A stretch of DNA of 64,000 bases, taken from the NCBI GenBank assembly GCA_028533045.1, contig JAQQAP010000028.1, positions 1 through 64,000 on the forward strand. Direction: 5' to 3'. Below the pieces are notes generated by a model. That model made no database searches, was not told where the DNA came from, and saw only the letters and a program-made list of their open reading frames with translations. Made by a program: the position numbers and the translations under genes. This document shows, piece after piece, positions 50,912 through 58,998 of this stretch (its first letter is position 1; each line of letters opens with the position of its first letter). The DNA is from Spirochaetales bacterium (lineage in GTDB: Bacteria > Spirochaetota > Spirochaetia > DSM-2461).

Positions 50912-51505
50912 TTACGACTCCAGGCTGTCCAGAATCAGCTTAAGCTTTGCTCCCGCCTTACCCCGGTGGGATATCAGGTTCTTCTCTTCCTCACTCAGTT
51001 CGGCCACTGTTTTACCCTTTTCTTCCAGAAAAAAGACCGGGTCGTAGCCAAAACCGCCCTCTCCCGCATCCTGGTCGGTGACGCGGCCTTCCATAGTTTC
51101 CTGCACCGTGTAGAATCGGTACTCGGAGACCATGAGAACCATGGAGCAAACGAAAAAAGCGCTCCAGTCATCCTTGTCTTCCAGGTTCTTAAGGAGGTAG
51201 GCGTTCCGCTCGGGGGCTGTTAGCATACGCCCCGCCTCTTCCGAACCGTAACGGGCCGAATAGATTCCCGGTGCGCCGTCCAAAGCGGGGAGGGAGATAC
51301 CCGAGTCGTCGGCCACCACCGGTTTATCGGTCAGGGCGGACAGGGTGCGGGCCTTGAGGAGGGCGTTTTCCAGGTAGGTGGTGCCCGTCTCTTCACAGTC
51401 GAAATCCAGGCCCAGATCGGCGGGGATGAGTACCCGGTGAGGGGAGAGAATCTTCTCCAGTTCCTGTGCCTTATGGGCGTTTCCCGTGGCCAGTACTATT
51501 TCCAT
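50912..51505 (-). CDS. rdgB: XTP/dITP pyrophosphatase (HAM1/RdgB)
   Basis: It hydrolyses deaminated purine triphosphates such as dITP and XTP. The 197 residues show VLATGNAHKAQELEKIL (3-19), DCEETGTTYLENALLKA (about 36-52), VVADDSGISLPALDGAPGIYSARYG (about 62) and GEGGFGYDPVFFLEEKGKTVAELS (about 148). It overlaps the nitroreductase gene by 10 nt and abuts psuG, within an AraC-led operon. Together with psuG it suggests a nucleotide-salvage or clean-up theme. Confidence 0.95.
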   Translation of the reverse strand: MEIVLATGNAHKAQELEKILSPHRVLIPADLGLDFDCEETGTTYLENALLKARTLSALTDKPVVADDSGISLPALDGAPGIYSARYGSEEAGRMLTAPERNAYLLKNLEDKDDWSAFFVCSMVLMVSEYRFYTVQETMEGRVTDQDAGEGGFGYDPVFFLEEKGKTVAELSEEEKNLISHRGKAGAKLKLILDSLES

Positions 51506-52065
51506 ATAAGCTCCTTCACGGTCCGCTTGGGGACGTGGTGATTGTCCTGTTCATCACGAAAGTAGGTCGTGCTGTCCCCTTCCTTCATGTCTTCAATGCC
51601 GATTTCTTCCCCCGGTTCACCCAAGGCGAGAAGGAGCAGGGGTGAAAGGTTCTCCGGCAAAGTTATGTTTTCCAGCAGGGCTCCCTTGTCGTAGGCGCCT
51701 ATCATGCAGCACCCCAGGCCCAAAGCACGGGCGCCAAGCATCATACTCTGGGCGGCAATACCGTGGTCTATGCCGGGGGCCTTGCTAATTTCCTTGTCCA
51801 GGGCAATTACAATGTAGGCCGAGGGGCGCTGGCCCTCTTCCGGTCCGTCCCAGTCGGGAAGGGCTCCGGCCCATTTAATGACCGGGAAGATCCGGGAGCA
51901 CTCGTCGGGGCTGTTGTAAAGACCGAACTTTAGGGGCTGGCCGTTGGCACCGGAAGGGCTCAGACGGGCACAGTCTACCAGTTTTTCCAGGGTTTCCCGG
52001 CTTATAGGGGCTTCCTTGAACCTTCGAATAGATCGGGTCTCTTCAATCAGCTTAAAATAATCCAT
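51496..52065 (-). CDS. Nitroreductase-family flavoprotein
   Basis: A 189-residue FMN-dependent oxidoreductase. Family patterns: ETRSIRRFKEAPISRETLEKLVDCARLSPSGANGQP (8-43, FMN-binding arginines and the SGANGQP loop) and GIAAQSMMLGARALGLGCCMIG (about 104-125). The natural substrate of such proteins is rarely known. It overlaps the AraC gene by 14 nt and rdgB by 10 nt, so it is in the same operon. Confidence 0.9.
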   Translation of the reverse strand: MDYFKLIEETRSIRRFKEAPISRETLEKLVDCARLSPSGANGQPLKFGLYNSPDECSRIFPVIKWAGALPDWDGPEEGQRPSAYIVIALDKEISKAPGIDHGIAAQSMMLGARALGLGCCMIGAYDKGALLENITLPENLSPLLLLALGEPGEEIGIEDMKEGDSTTYFRDEQDNHHVPKRTVKELIWK

Positions 52066-52951
52066 CCATCACTCCTTCCTGGGGCTGCGTAATTGGGCAG
52101 CTCGTTTCTCTGTTTATTTGATCCGGCGCCTCACCGGTTTTGTACAATTTTTTCCACTCCGAAGGGCTCACCCGGTAGTGTTTTTTGAAAATGCGGGAGA
52201 AGTAGAGCGGGTCCTTGTAGCCCAGGCGGTGGGCCGTTTCGGAAATATTGAGCATCTCCAGGGAGAGGAGCTGGCGGGCCCATTCCATTTTAAGTTCCTC
52301 GTGGAGCTGTAGGACTGTCATCCCGAAAAACTCCCGGGTCTTTCTCATCAGAGTGTTCCGGGAGACCGAAAGTCCTGTGGCGAATTCCCCAATGTTGGTG
52401 GGGTCTCCCATATGTTCCGATAGCAGATCGGCGATGGATTCGGCGGTAAGAATGTTCTTGCTCTGCCCCGGCTCTTCTTCCCGGTCCAGGGTTACCAGAA
52501 TCTGGGTGAGCAGGGCCTCCCTAAAACCGAGCTTGTCGGGCAGGTCGTACCGGTAGCGAAGGTTGGAGACGAATCCCATGTTGTGGAAAAATTCGGTAAG
52601 CCTCTCCCTGTGGGGGGCGCGAAAGACCGGGTGACCCTGTCGGTGAAGAATCTCATCGGCCATCTGTCGGGCGTAGGTGCCGGTAAAGCGGCAGTAGTAG
52701 TGACAGTAGGGATCGTCCCGGTCGGACATAAGGACCCCCGGGTCTTCCGGGTTAAAAAGACCAATTTCCCCGGCCAGAATAGGTCTGTCCACTCTGTTAT
52801 TCACATAACGACCCTTGCCGCGGGTAACCAGAACGACCATATAATCGCCTTGCTTGGTTCCGGGGGTGGAGTGAACATGGGGGTTCTGCGGTTTCCTCAA
52901 GGGCCCGTCTATAAAGCCGCAGGTCCTGACGATAAAGGGAGGTTTCTCCAT
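52052..52951 (-). CDS. AraC-family transcriptional regulator
   Basis: A 299-residue regulator with an N-terminal cupin-like effector domain (about 30-150: MVVLVTRGKGRYVNNRVDRP, LFNPEDPGVLMSDRDDPYCHYY) and a C-terminal AraC helix-turn-helix (about 185-275: IGEFATGLSVSRNTLMRKTREFFGM and YKDPLYFSRIFKKHYRVSPSEW). It is first in an operon with nitroreductase, rdgB, psuG and probably cmk. Its promoter is of the leaderless type with a 6-nt gap. Ligand unknown. Confidence 0.92.
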   Translation of the reverse strand: MEKPPFIVRTCGFIDGPLRKPQNPHVHSTPGTKQGDYMVVLVTRGKGRYVNNRVDRPILAGEIGLFNPEDPGVLMSDRDDPYCHYYCRFTGTYARQMADEILHRQGHPVFRAPHRERLTEFFHNMGFVSNLRYRYDLPDKLGFREALLTQILVTLDREEEPGQSKNILTAESIADLLSEHMGDPTNIGEFATGLSVSRNTLMRKTREFFGMTVLQLHEELKMEWARQLLSLEMLNISETAHRLGYKDPLYFSRIFKKHYRVSPSEWKKLYKTGEAPDQINRETSCPITQPQEGVMDGLF

Positions 52952-52957
52952 AGTTTT

Positions 52958-52986
52958 ATGTTAGTGGAAAAAAGGGGGGATCGCAA
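52958..52986 (-). promoter_or_regulatory. Promoter of the AraC-nitroreductase-rdgB-psuG operon (leaderless type)
   Basis: Minus-strand TTGCGA (52981-52986), 17-bp spacer, TAACAT (52958-52963), then 6 nt to the ATG at 52951. No Shine-Dalgarno sequence. Confidence 0.65.
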
Positions 52987-53031
52987 GGGGGCTTTGGCTA
53001 TGATAATATACAGTTGTTAAGGAGGATTCCC

Positions 53032-53823
53032 ATGAAAACCCTAAGCTCCCATTACCAATCCATAGTAGAGGGGGACCGGCTTTTTCGGTCCAGAGCCCAC
53101 TCCATTGAGTTCTATACGACACTTGGTGTGATAGAAAAGTACCTTACAAAGCCGGGGCGTATTCTGGAGCTGGGGGCAGGCCATGGGGTCTACTCTCTTT
53201 ATCTCGCCGAGCAGGGCCATTCGGTGGTGGCCACCGATATTGTGGAAGACAATGTTAACAAGATGAGCGCCCTTGTGACGAAGGAGAATGAAGCGAATCT
53301 GGAAGTCCGTCAGCTTGATGCTCTTGAGGCCAGTAAGGTATTTAAGGCGGAATTCGACCTGACTCTCTGTCTGGGGCCGCTCTATCATCTTAGAAGGGAA
53401 GAAGAGAGGGCTACCTGTCTCCGGGAGTGTGCTGCCGTAACAGGGGAGGGGGGAATCCTAATTCTCGCCTATATCAACAAACATTTTGCCATTCCTTACA
53501 TTCAATCCCTGGGAGCTCAGTTCAATAAGAAAGATTATGAGGAGATGGCTAAAACCAGTTGGGACTATAAGGATTTTCCCGATGATTTTATGAATATTAG
53601 CTACTATTCCACGCCGGAGGCTATGGCGGAGGAAGTAGAAGAGTCGGGCCTGAAAATTCTGGACCATGTTGCGGCCGACGGTATGTACACTCTCTTAAAA
53701 GATTCGATTGAGAAACTGACCGATGAGGCTTTTCGGGATTTGTTGGATTACCATATGTCCAAGGCTTCTCTTCTTTCAAGCCTGGGAGCGAGCAGCCATA
53801 ACTTAATAATCTGCCAAAAATAG
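53032..53823 (+). CDS. Class I SAM-dependent methyltransferase
   Basis: A 263-residue cytosolic methyltransferase. The SAM-binding core shows ILELGAGHGVYSLYLAEQGH (about 44-63, motif I) and VVATDIVEDNVNKM (motif II Asp), then LTLCLGPLYHLRREEERATCLRECA. The start is ATG 53032, with the strong Shine-Dalgarno AAGGAGG, not the TTG at 53014. The substrate is not deducible. It is divergent from the AraC operon and its stop codon is immediately followed by the 103-106-bp tandem repeat. Confidence 0.9.
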   Translation: MKTLSSHYQSIVEGDRLFRSRAHSIEFYTTLGVIEKYLTKPGRILELGAGHGVYSLYLAEQGHSVVATDIVEDNVNKMSALVTKENEANLEVRQLDALEASKVFKAEFDLTLCLGPLYHLRREEERATCLRECAAVTGEGGILILAYINKHFAIPYIQSLGAQFNKKDYEEMAKTSWDYKDFPDDFMNISYYSTPEAMAEEVEESGLKILDHVAADGMYTLLKDSIEKLTDEAFRDLLDYHMSKASLLSSLGASSHNLIICQK

Positions 53824-53825
53824 AA

Positions 53826-54165
53826 TCCTCTTAATCCCTCTTCTCCCAGTGAGCCCTCTCTGTTTTATTCTGACAGGGATTAATGGGAGTTATGGGATTT
53901 TAATGTAAGAGCTTTATGGCTTTTCTTAATCCTCTTAATCCTCTTCTCCCAGTGAGCCCTCTTTGTTTTATTCTGACTGGGATTAATGGGAGTTATGGGA
54001 TTTTATGTAAGAGCTTTCTGGCTTTTTCTTAATCCTCTTATTCCCTCTTCTCCCAGTGAATCTTCTTGTCTTTTTATTCTGACTGGGATTAATGGGAATT
54101 ATGGGATTTTAATGTAAGAGCTTAATGGCTTTTCTTAATCCTCTTATTCCCTCTTCTCCCAGTGG
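53826..54165. repeat. Tandem repeat, 103-106-bp unit, 3.3 copies
   Basis: The block TTCTCCCAGT recurs at 53841, 53944, 54048 and 54154 (spacing 103, 104, 106). Each unit holds a minus-strand run of GGGAGAAGA-type G3N6 triplets and, about 35 bp on, a plus-strand run GGGATTAATGGGAGTTATGG of the same 9-bp period, i.e. two convergent G3N6 arrays. It fills the 346 bp between two convergent genes. A related fragment ends the window (63971-64000) after recR. Probably a dispersed intergenic element; no open frame is seen. Confidence 0.85.
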
Positions 54166-54169
54166 GTAT

Positions 54170-55579
54170 TTAGAGAGGTAGGGTTACTTTAAATTCGGCT
54201 CCGCCCAGGGAGCTTTCGCCGGCAGAAATAGTTCCTCCGTGGCCTTCCACAATAGCCTTGGATATGGCCAATCCCAATCCGGAACCGCCGTGGTCCCGGT
54301 TGCGGGCGCTGTCCAGGCGGTAAAAACGGTCGAAAATTTTTGTTCGGTCCGTTTCGGGGATCCCCGGGCCGCTGTCTCCTACAGTAATAACTACCTCTTT
54401 TTCGGAAAACTCCGTGCGAACTTCCAGCTTGCCCTCTTCCGGAGTATGGCGCAGGGCATTGGAAAGAAGGTTCTTCATAACCTGTTCCAGTTTATTCCAA
54501 TCCGCAGAGATTTCCCTTTCTTGACCTGTGCCGGGAAGGGCAAAATCTTCCGCCACAATCTGGTTTTTCCAAAGAAGGTTGATTCCCCGCTTGCGGCTTT
54601 CCGGCAGGAAGGCGTTAAGCTGATTCAGGCAGAAGGTATTGAGTGGTCCTTTACTTTTATCCAGGGAAACGGTACCCCCTTCCATACTTGCCAGACGCTG
54701 CATTTCCCCAATCAGGCGGGAGAATTTTTCCACTTCCCCGTAGAGGTGGGTCAGTTGGGCGTCATCGGCGGGGTATATACCGTCTTTTATCATTTCCAGG
54801 CGGCTCAGAACCAGGGCTACCGGAGTTCTTAGTTCGTGGGCCGTATCGGCAATAATTCGTCTTTTCCACTGCTCCGACTCTTCCAGGGACTGGGCCATTT
54901 CGTCAAAGTGGAGACCCAGTCGGCCTATTTCATCATTTCCCGTTACATCGGTCCGTACCGAATAGCGTCCCCGGCCCAGGTCGGCGGCGGCCCGGTCTAT
55001 TTTTTTAAGGGGGGCCAGCATCTTACCCAGGAGAATCACACCCAGGACAAGAATGGAGAGAGTCGATACCAGATTGGTAAGGATGAGGGAGTGATTAATA
55101 CTCTGCAGCATGGAGCTGTCGAACTTGCTGAGTTTCTGATCTATCATGGAACCGGCCAGAACATAGGCTTTTATTTCCCCGTCTACCAGGACAGGCACGC
55201 CTTTCCGATAGTGGGTGATTTTTTCCGAGGGCGGTTCTCCCGGGGAGGTATTAAAAATAAGTTCCCCTTGCCGGTCGATTACAACAAAAGGGACCGGTTC
55301 ACTTCTTTCAAATCGGCCGGCACCGGGGCGGGCCGCCTCGTCTCTTCCCTGGAAAGGAAGGGTCGTTAATCTATCTTTATTATTTTCTATCTTATCCCAG
55401 CTGTCCGCCAAAAACAGGGCCGCCATGGCTGCTCTCTGCTTGTCCGCCTGGCTGGCGTATTGGGAGTAGTTTTCCGTTACCTGACGATTGGCTAGGTAGA
55501 TGGCAGCCGTATTTCCCAGAACCATCAGGCTTATGAATAGAAGGGTGATTTTGAATCGGAGTGACTGGTAAAACTTCAT
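54170..55579 (-). CDS. Sensor histidine kinase (BaeS-like)
   Basis: A 469-residue membrane kinase. It has an N-terminal membrane segment (LRFKITLLFISLMVLGNTAA), a periplasmic sensor of about 140 residues, a second membrane helix (LTNLVSTLSILVLGVILLG), a HAMP domain, then the phospho-acceptor ADTAHELRTPVALVLSRLE (His about 247) and the ATPase core with NLLSNALRHTPEEGK, GDSGPGIP and GGSGLGLAISKAIVEGHGG. It overlaps the response-regulator gene by 4 nt. The periplasmic neighbour encoded first in the operon is a likely sensing partner. Confidence 0.94.
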   Translation of the reverse strand: MKFYQSLRFKITLLFISLMVLGNTAAIYLANRQVTENYSQYASQADKQRAAMAALFLADSWDKIENNKDRLTTLPFQGRDEAARPGAGRFERSEPVPFVVIDRQGELIFNTSPGEPPSEKITHYRKGVPVLVDGEIKAYVLAGSMIDQKLSKFDSSMLQSINHSLILTNLVSTLSILVLGVILLGKMLAPLKKIDRAAADLGRGRYSVRTDVTGNDEIGRLGLHFDEMAQSLEESEQWKRRIIADTAHELRTPVALVLSRLEMIKDGIYPADDAQLTHLYGEVEKFSRLIGEMQRLASMEGGTVSLDKSKGPLNTFCLNQLNAFLPESRKRGINLLWKNQIVAEDFALPGTGQEREISADWNKLEQVMKNLLSNALRHTPEEGKLEVRTEFSEKEVVITVGDSGPGIPETDRTKIFDRFYRLDSARNRDHGGSGLGLAISKAIVEGHGGTISAGESSLGGAEFKVTLPL

Positions 55580-56286
55580 GATTTTTCTCTGAACCGGTAG
55601 CCCACGCCCCAGACCGTTTCTATATATTCCGGGTGGGAAGGATCGGCTTCGGTCAATTTTCTAATATTTTTTATATGAACATCTATGGTTCTTTCATAGC
55701 CTTCCCAGGGATCTTCCTGGAAACTGTTTAACAGGTCCATTCTGTTAAAAACACGACCCGGAGAGGCCATCATCTTTTCCAGAATAGCGTACTGGACGGC
55801 GGTTAAATCCACCGCCTTGCCTCCCTTGTAAAGGAGCATTTTAAGGCGGTCCAGAACTAAATCTCCCTCTTCCAGGGGAGTTTTGTCTTCGTCGGTTTCT
55901 GCAGCTTCCCCGGAGGAGAAGTTGGCGGCCCGGCGCAAAACCGCCCTTATTCGGGCGGCCAGTTCTTTCATGCTAAAGGGCTTTGTCATGTAATCGTCAG
56001 CCCCGATCTCCAGTCCCATCAGCTTATCTCCCTCTTCCGCCATGGCGGTTAACATAATAATGGGGGTATTTGATTGGGACCGGATGCGCCTGGTTACGTC
56101 AATGCCGTCCAGGCGGGGCATCATAATATCCAAAAGGACAAGAGCCGGATTCTCGCGGCGAAAAAGGTCCAGGACTTCGCTGCCGTCCAGAGCGGAAATG
56201 GTTCTAAAACCCACCGCTTCCAGATAGTCGCAAATCATCCGGTTCATTTCCTTTTCGTCTTCTCCGACAAGAATCAGCTCTTCCAT
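55576..56286 (-). CDS. OmpR-family response regulator
   Basis: A 236-residue DNA-binding regulator with a normal receiver: acidic pair in ILVGEDEKEMN, phosphoacceptor Asp about 52 in LVLLDIMMPRLDGID, Thr in IIMLTAMAEEGD and Lys in YMTKPFSMKEL. The C-terminal winged helix (DLTAVQYAILEKMMASPGRVF, TIDVHIKNIRKLTEADPSHPEY) is intact. It sits between the periplasmic protein gene (9 nt gap) and the kinase gene (4 nt overlap). Its target is unknown; autoregulation is likely. Confidence 0.95.
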   Translation of the reverse strand: MEELILVGEDEKEMNRMICDYLEAVGFRTISALDGSEVLDLFRRENPALVLLDIMMPRLDGIDVTRRIRSQSNTPIIMLTAMAEEGDKLMGLEIGADDYMTKPFSMKELAARIRAVLRRAANFSSGEAAETDEDKTPLEEGDLVLDRLKMLLYKGGKAVDLTAVQYAILEKMMASPGRVFNRMDLLNSFQEDPWEGYERTIDVHIKNIRKLTEADPSHPEYIETVWGVGYRFREKS

Positions 56287-56295
56287 AGTCTCCTC

Positions 56296-57117
56296 CTAGC
56301 CTCTTCGTCCCATAGAGCGGTCGCCCTTGTTCATGGGACCGGCTTCAACTTCAATCACTTCGCCGTTTACGGTAAGAGTGGTGATCTTAAGACCATAATA
56401 CTCTTTTCCGTCTTTTCCGGGAATAGCGGGGCCTACGTATCCGGTAACTTCTACTGCTGCGCCGTCTTCAATGGCTTCGTTGTTGTCCCGGCCCATTCTA
56501 AAGAGATAGGAAACGCCGTCCGCTTCGATAACGGGGTGGAACTCGTCTACGAAAGTGATGGCACCGGAAAGAGTGATTTCTTCCGCGTCTTCGGCTATGG
56601 CGTAACCGCCTCTTTCGCCGTCATGGTCGGGTCTGTCTCCGCCTTTCTGGTCATCGTGCATGTTGCCCCGGTCGGCTCCTCGTCCGTTGTCCCGGCCCAT
56701 ATCTCGTCCGCCCTGTGCACCCTTGGCTCCGGCCATTTTTTTCATGTCCAGAACGTACTCTTCTCCGTCCACGGTGGCCATGGTCAGGTGGAAGTTTACA
56801 TAATCTTCTCCGTCTTTGGTGTAGATGAGGTTTCCTTCAACCCCTTCGCCGTCAACCACATCGCCCTCTTCAAGGACAAGGTCCATGGAACGAACCGGCG
56901 CGATAAGGTAGTTGGTCTTGCCATCGTCAATCATCATGTTGCCGTAGCTGTCTTTTTCTACGGTTCCTTCGATGCTTACGATTTCCACACCTTCCGGTCC
57001 GGCAAATCCTCTGGCTTCTCCCCCTCGGCCTCTGGCCGCTTCATCGGCGCCGTTGGCGAAAAGAGCCGCTCCGGCGGCCGCCGTAATCATCATTGCTGTA
57101 AATATAGTCTTCTTCAT
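56296..57117 (-). CDS. Exported Gly/Asp/Arg/His-rich protein, possible metal- or stress-sensing partner
   Basis: A 273-residue secreted protein. Signal peptide KKTIFTAMMITAAAGAALFA (cleavage near 21). The mature part has two similar beta-rich halves (VEIVSIEGTVEKDSYGNMMI and AEEITLSGAITFVDEFHPVI, each followed by a GDVVDG or GAAVEVTG strand) joined by a low-complexity linker (about 131-178) with repeated RGGRD, DRG, DHDGERGG and several His and Asp. The linker could bind metal ions (inference). It is first in an operon with the response regulator and kinase, a layout seen in envelope-stress systems with periplasmic accessory proteins. Confidence 0.72.
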   Translation of the reverse strand: MKKTIFTAMMITAAAGAALFANGADEAARGRGGEARGFAGPEGVEIVSIEGTVEKDSYGNMMIDDGKTNYLIAPVRSMDLVLEEGDVVDGEGVEGNLIYTKDGEDYVNFHLTMATVDGEEYVLDMKKMAGAKGAQGGRDMGRDNGRGADRGNMHDDQKGGDRPDHDGERGGYAIAEDAEEITLSGAITFVDEFHPVIEADGVSYLFRMGRDNNEAIEDGAAVEVTGYVGPAIPGKDGKEYYGLKITTLTVNGEVIEVEAGPMNKGDRSMGRRG

Positions 57118-57280
57118 TTTAACCTCCGCAGGATCGGCTCATCCGCCGTTTCCTGTTGTTTTTGATTTGATGTCTACAATATGAGCTGTAAATATGAACG
57201 AGATATGAACGGCTTATGTTTCAAAAACTTTTTTTAAAAAAAATTATAAATATTTTCTCCCGTTCATCGTCTTTATAAGT

Positions 57281-57826
57281 ATGAGCAGCATAATTCAGCG
57301 AGTTATACAGGAGGAAGAGAGGCTTTACCGGCTTTTCCTGGGAAAAACAAACGATCCCGAAGAGTCGGGGGAGCTCCTTCAGGACCTGTATGAGTCGGTA
57401 TTGGCCAATCTGGACAGTTTTGCCCGGGTAGAGGACCAGACAGCCTGGCTTTTCCGGGCGGCCCACAACAAGGTTACCGACTGGTACAGAAAAAGGGCCC
57501 GTCGGAAGGAGCAGAGCCTGAATTATGCCGATGAGGACGAAGAAGCGCTGATTGAGCTTCTGGCCGATGCGGGAGCCCTGGAAGACCGGTATTTCAGGGA
57601 AGCCCTGTTCGAGGCCCTCTATGAGGCGATTGAAGTCTTGCCGGAGAAACTCCGGATTGTCGTAAAGGCCCAGTCCCTGGAGGGGCGGACCTTTAAGGAG
57701 CTTTCCGAGGAGAGGGGTGTTCCCGTGGGGACTCTTCTCTCTCGTAAACGGGAGGCGGTTAAGTTATTAAGAGGGGCGTTGGAGGATTTTGCCGACGTCT
57801 GGAATGAAATAGGGAGCATGAAATGA
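57281..57826 (+). CDS. ECF-type sigma-70-family sigma factor
   Basis: A 181-residue sigma factor with region 2 (about 20-95: LQDLYESVLANLDSFARVEDQTAWLFRAAHNKVTDWYRKRAR, in two parts) and region 4 (about 115-170: ALYEAIEVLPEKLRIVVKAQSLEG and FKELSEERGVPVGTLLSRKREAVKLLR). No region 3 or 1.1. The next gene encodes a membrane protein and overlaps it by 4 nt; that protein may act as its anti-sigma or sensor. It is divergent from the His/Asp-rich exported protein operon. No confident own promoter was assigned; a CGTC near 57268 would suit ECF recognition. Confidence 0.92.
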   Translation: MSSIIQRVIQEEERLYRLFLGKTNDPEESGELLQDLYESVLANLDSFARVEDQTAWLFRAAHNKVTDWYRKRARRKEQSLNYADEDEEALIELLADAGALEDRYFREALFEALYEAIEVLPEKLRIVVKAQSLEGRTFKELSEERGVPVGTLLSRKREAVKLLRGALEDFADVWNEIGSMK

Positions 57827-58245
57827 AAAGAAATAAAGCGAGATTTATTGGAAAGGGTATATTGTATGGTATAGGAGCTCTTGCCTTCGCGGCGGTATTT
57901 GCCTTCCTGTTCGGATGGGTGCTTATGCTGCTCTGGAACTGGTTAATGCCGGAAATTTTTGGCTTGGCCACGATTAGTTATATACAGGCATGGGGACTGA
58001 TTTTGTTAAGTCATCTTCTTTTTAAGGGAGGCGGTCACGGCGGACGGCACAGCGACCACTTTCACGGGACTAGGAGTAGGGACGGACATTTTCATGGCCC
58101 TCACGGCAGACACCTCAATAAGGAAGATGTGGATTTCTTTAAGCGGGAGTTTCGTAAGCGCATGAACAGACACTGGGACGAAGAGAGTTGTTGTGAAGCT
58201 GATTATTCCACGACAGAAGAGGAAGGAACGGAAAATGACTCCTAG
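57823..58245 (+). CDS. His-rich small membrane protein
   Basis: I do not recognise the family. The 140 residues have two hydrophobic helices (about 11-38 and 44-67: ILYGIGALAFAAVFAFLFGW; ISYIQAWGLILLSHLLF), then a glycine- and histidine-rich stretch (about 70-93, with some ten His, in GGGHGGRHSDHFHG and GPHGRH), a basic helix and an acidic tail with a Cys pair (about 129-130). The His cluster suggests metal binding. It overlaps the sigma-factor gene by 4 nt (ATGA), so the two are coupled. An anti-sigma or metal-sensing role is inference. Confidence 0.78.
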   Translation: MKRNKARFIGKGILYGIGALAFAAVFAFLFGWVLMLLWNWLMPEIFGLATISYIQAWGLILLSHLLFKGGGHGGRHSDHFHGTRSRDGHFHGPHGRHLNKEDVDFFKREFRKRMNRHWDEESCCEADYSTTEEEGTENDS

Positions 58246-58792
58246 AGGCCATCACAGGGGAAATTCGACGGAAAGACTTTTGGATAAGAATCTCATTCTT
58301 CAGGGCCTTGATATACAGACTGGACAAACTGTATTGGATGTGGGGTGCGGAAACGGCTACATGACGAAAGTTTTTTCTTCCCTGGTAGGAGAGGAAGGTC
58401 AGGTTTATGGTCTGGATAGATCTGTTGAAGCAATTGAATGGCTTAAAAACGATCGGGGAGACAGTAATATAGAGTTTTTGGCCGGAGATATTACGCAAAA
58501 GACTATATTGGAAGACAATTCCATAGACCTAATGTATCTCTCTACGGTTTATCATATATTTTCCCATGAGGAAAAAGCCGGTTTTCTTAGGGAAGCCGAG
58601 CGGATTATGAAGCCAAAGGGGAAAATCGCCATAATAGAGATTGAGAAAAGGGACACTCCCTTCGGGCCTCCTCGGGAGAGGAGGGTTTCCCCGGAGGAGT
58701 TAATTGATGAGATGAACCTATCCCCTCTGGCCTTGAAAAAGGTGGGGGAATACTTCTATATGCAGTTATTAACAGTGAACCGTTCTGTTTGA
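58235..58792 (+). CDS. Class I SAM-dependent methyltransferase
   Basis: A 185-residue UbiE-like methyltransferase. Motif I VLDVGCGNGYMTKVFSSL (about 31-48), then VYGLDRSVEAIEWL (acidic ribose-binding Asp) and DLMYLSTVYHIFSHEEKAGFL. The start is placed at ATG 58235 because it has a GGAAGGAACGG ribosome-binding region and the motif begins about 30 residues later; an ATG at 58193 would overlap the His-rich gene by 53 nt. It is the third gene of the sigma-factor operon. Substrate unknown; a small metabolite or metal/metalloid could be considered. Confidence 0.85.
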   Translation: MTPRGHHRGNSTERLLDKNLILQGLDIQTGQTVLDVGCGNGYMTKVFSSLVGEEGQVYGLDRSVEAIEWLKNDRGDSNIEFLAGDITQKTILEDNSIDLMYLSTVYHIFSHEEKAGFLREAERIMKPKGKIAIIEIEKRDTPFGPPRERRVSPEELIDEMNLSPLALKKVGEYFYMQLLTVNRSV

Positions 58793-58831
58793 AAAATCGG
58801 TTCTCTTCTTTTATTTGTCATATCAAAACGA

Positions 58832-58933
58832 ATGGATGATCCTGTCGTTCGTACGGCCCTAATAGAAGCGACCCGGGAACTCTTGGATGAGGGAGTCATA
58901 GGGCAAATCATAGCGAAGTATAACTACTTCTAG
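58832..58933 (+). pseudogene. Possible gene remnant, 33 codons
   Basis: An ATG (58832) opens 33 codons ending TAG at 58931-58933. The C-terminal ELLDEGVIGQIIAKYNYF pattern resembles the tail of extracellular solute-binding proteins as I recall them. There is no Shine-Dalgarno sequence and no upstream coding extension. It could be a decayed fragment or a chance frame. The rest of 58793-58953 shows nothing else. Confidence 0.25.
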
Positions 58934-58953
58934 AATGATTAATCCGCTTAGCA

Positions 58954-58980
58954 TAAAAAAGCCCCCCGAAGAGGGGAGCT
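58954..58980 (-). terminator. Terminator of the PPi-phosphofructokinase gene
   Basis: On the minus strand AGCTCCCC (58973-58980) pairs with GGGGGGCT (58960-58967), with one imperfect pair, followed by six T residues (58954-58959). Confidence 0.8.
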
Positions 58981-58998
58981 TATTAGTCTGGATTATTC

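Noticed and set aside
53826-54165. CRISPR array
   Set aside because: Units are 103-106 bp and nearly identical throughout, with no unique spacers and no cas gene.
57118-57280. Small gene between the divergent stress operons
   Set aside because: No frame with a start, ribosome-binding site and plausible composition was found; the stretch is AT-rich promoter DNA.
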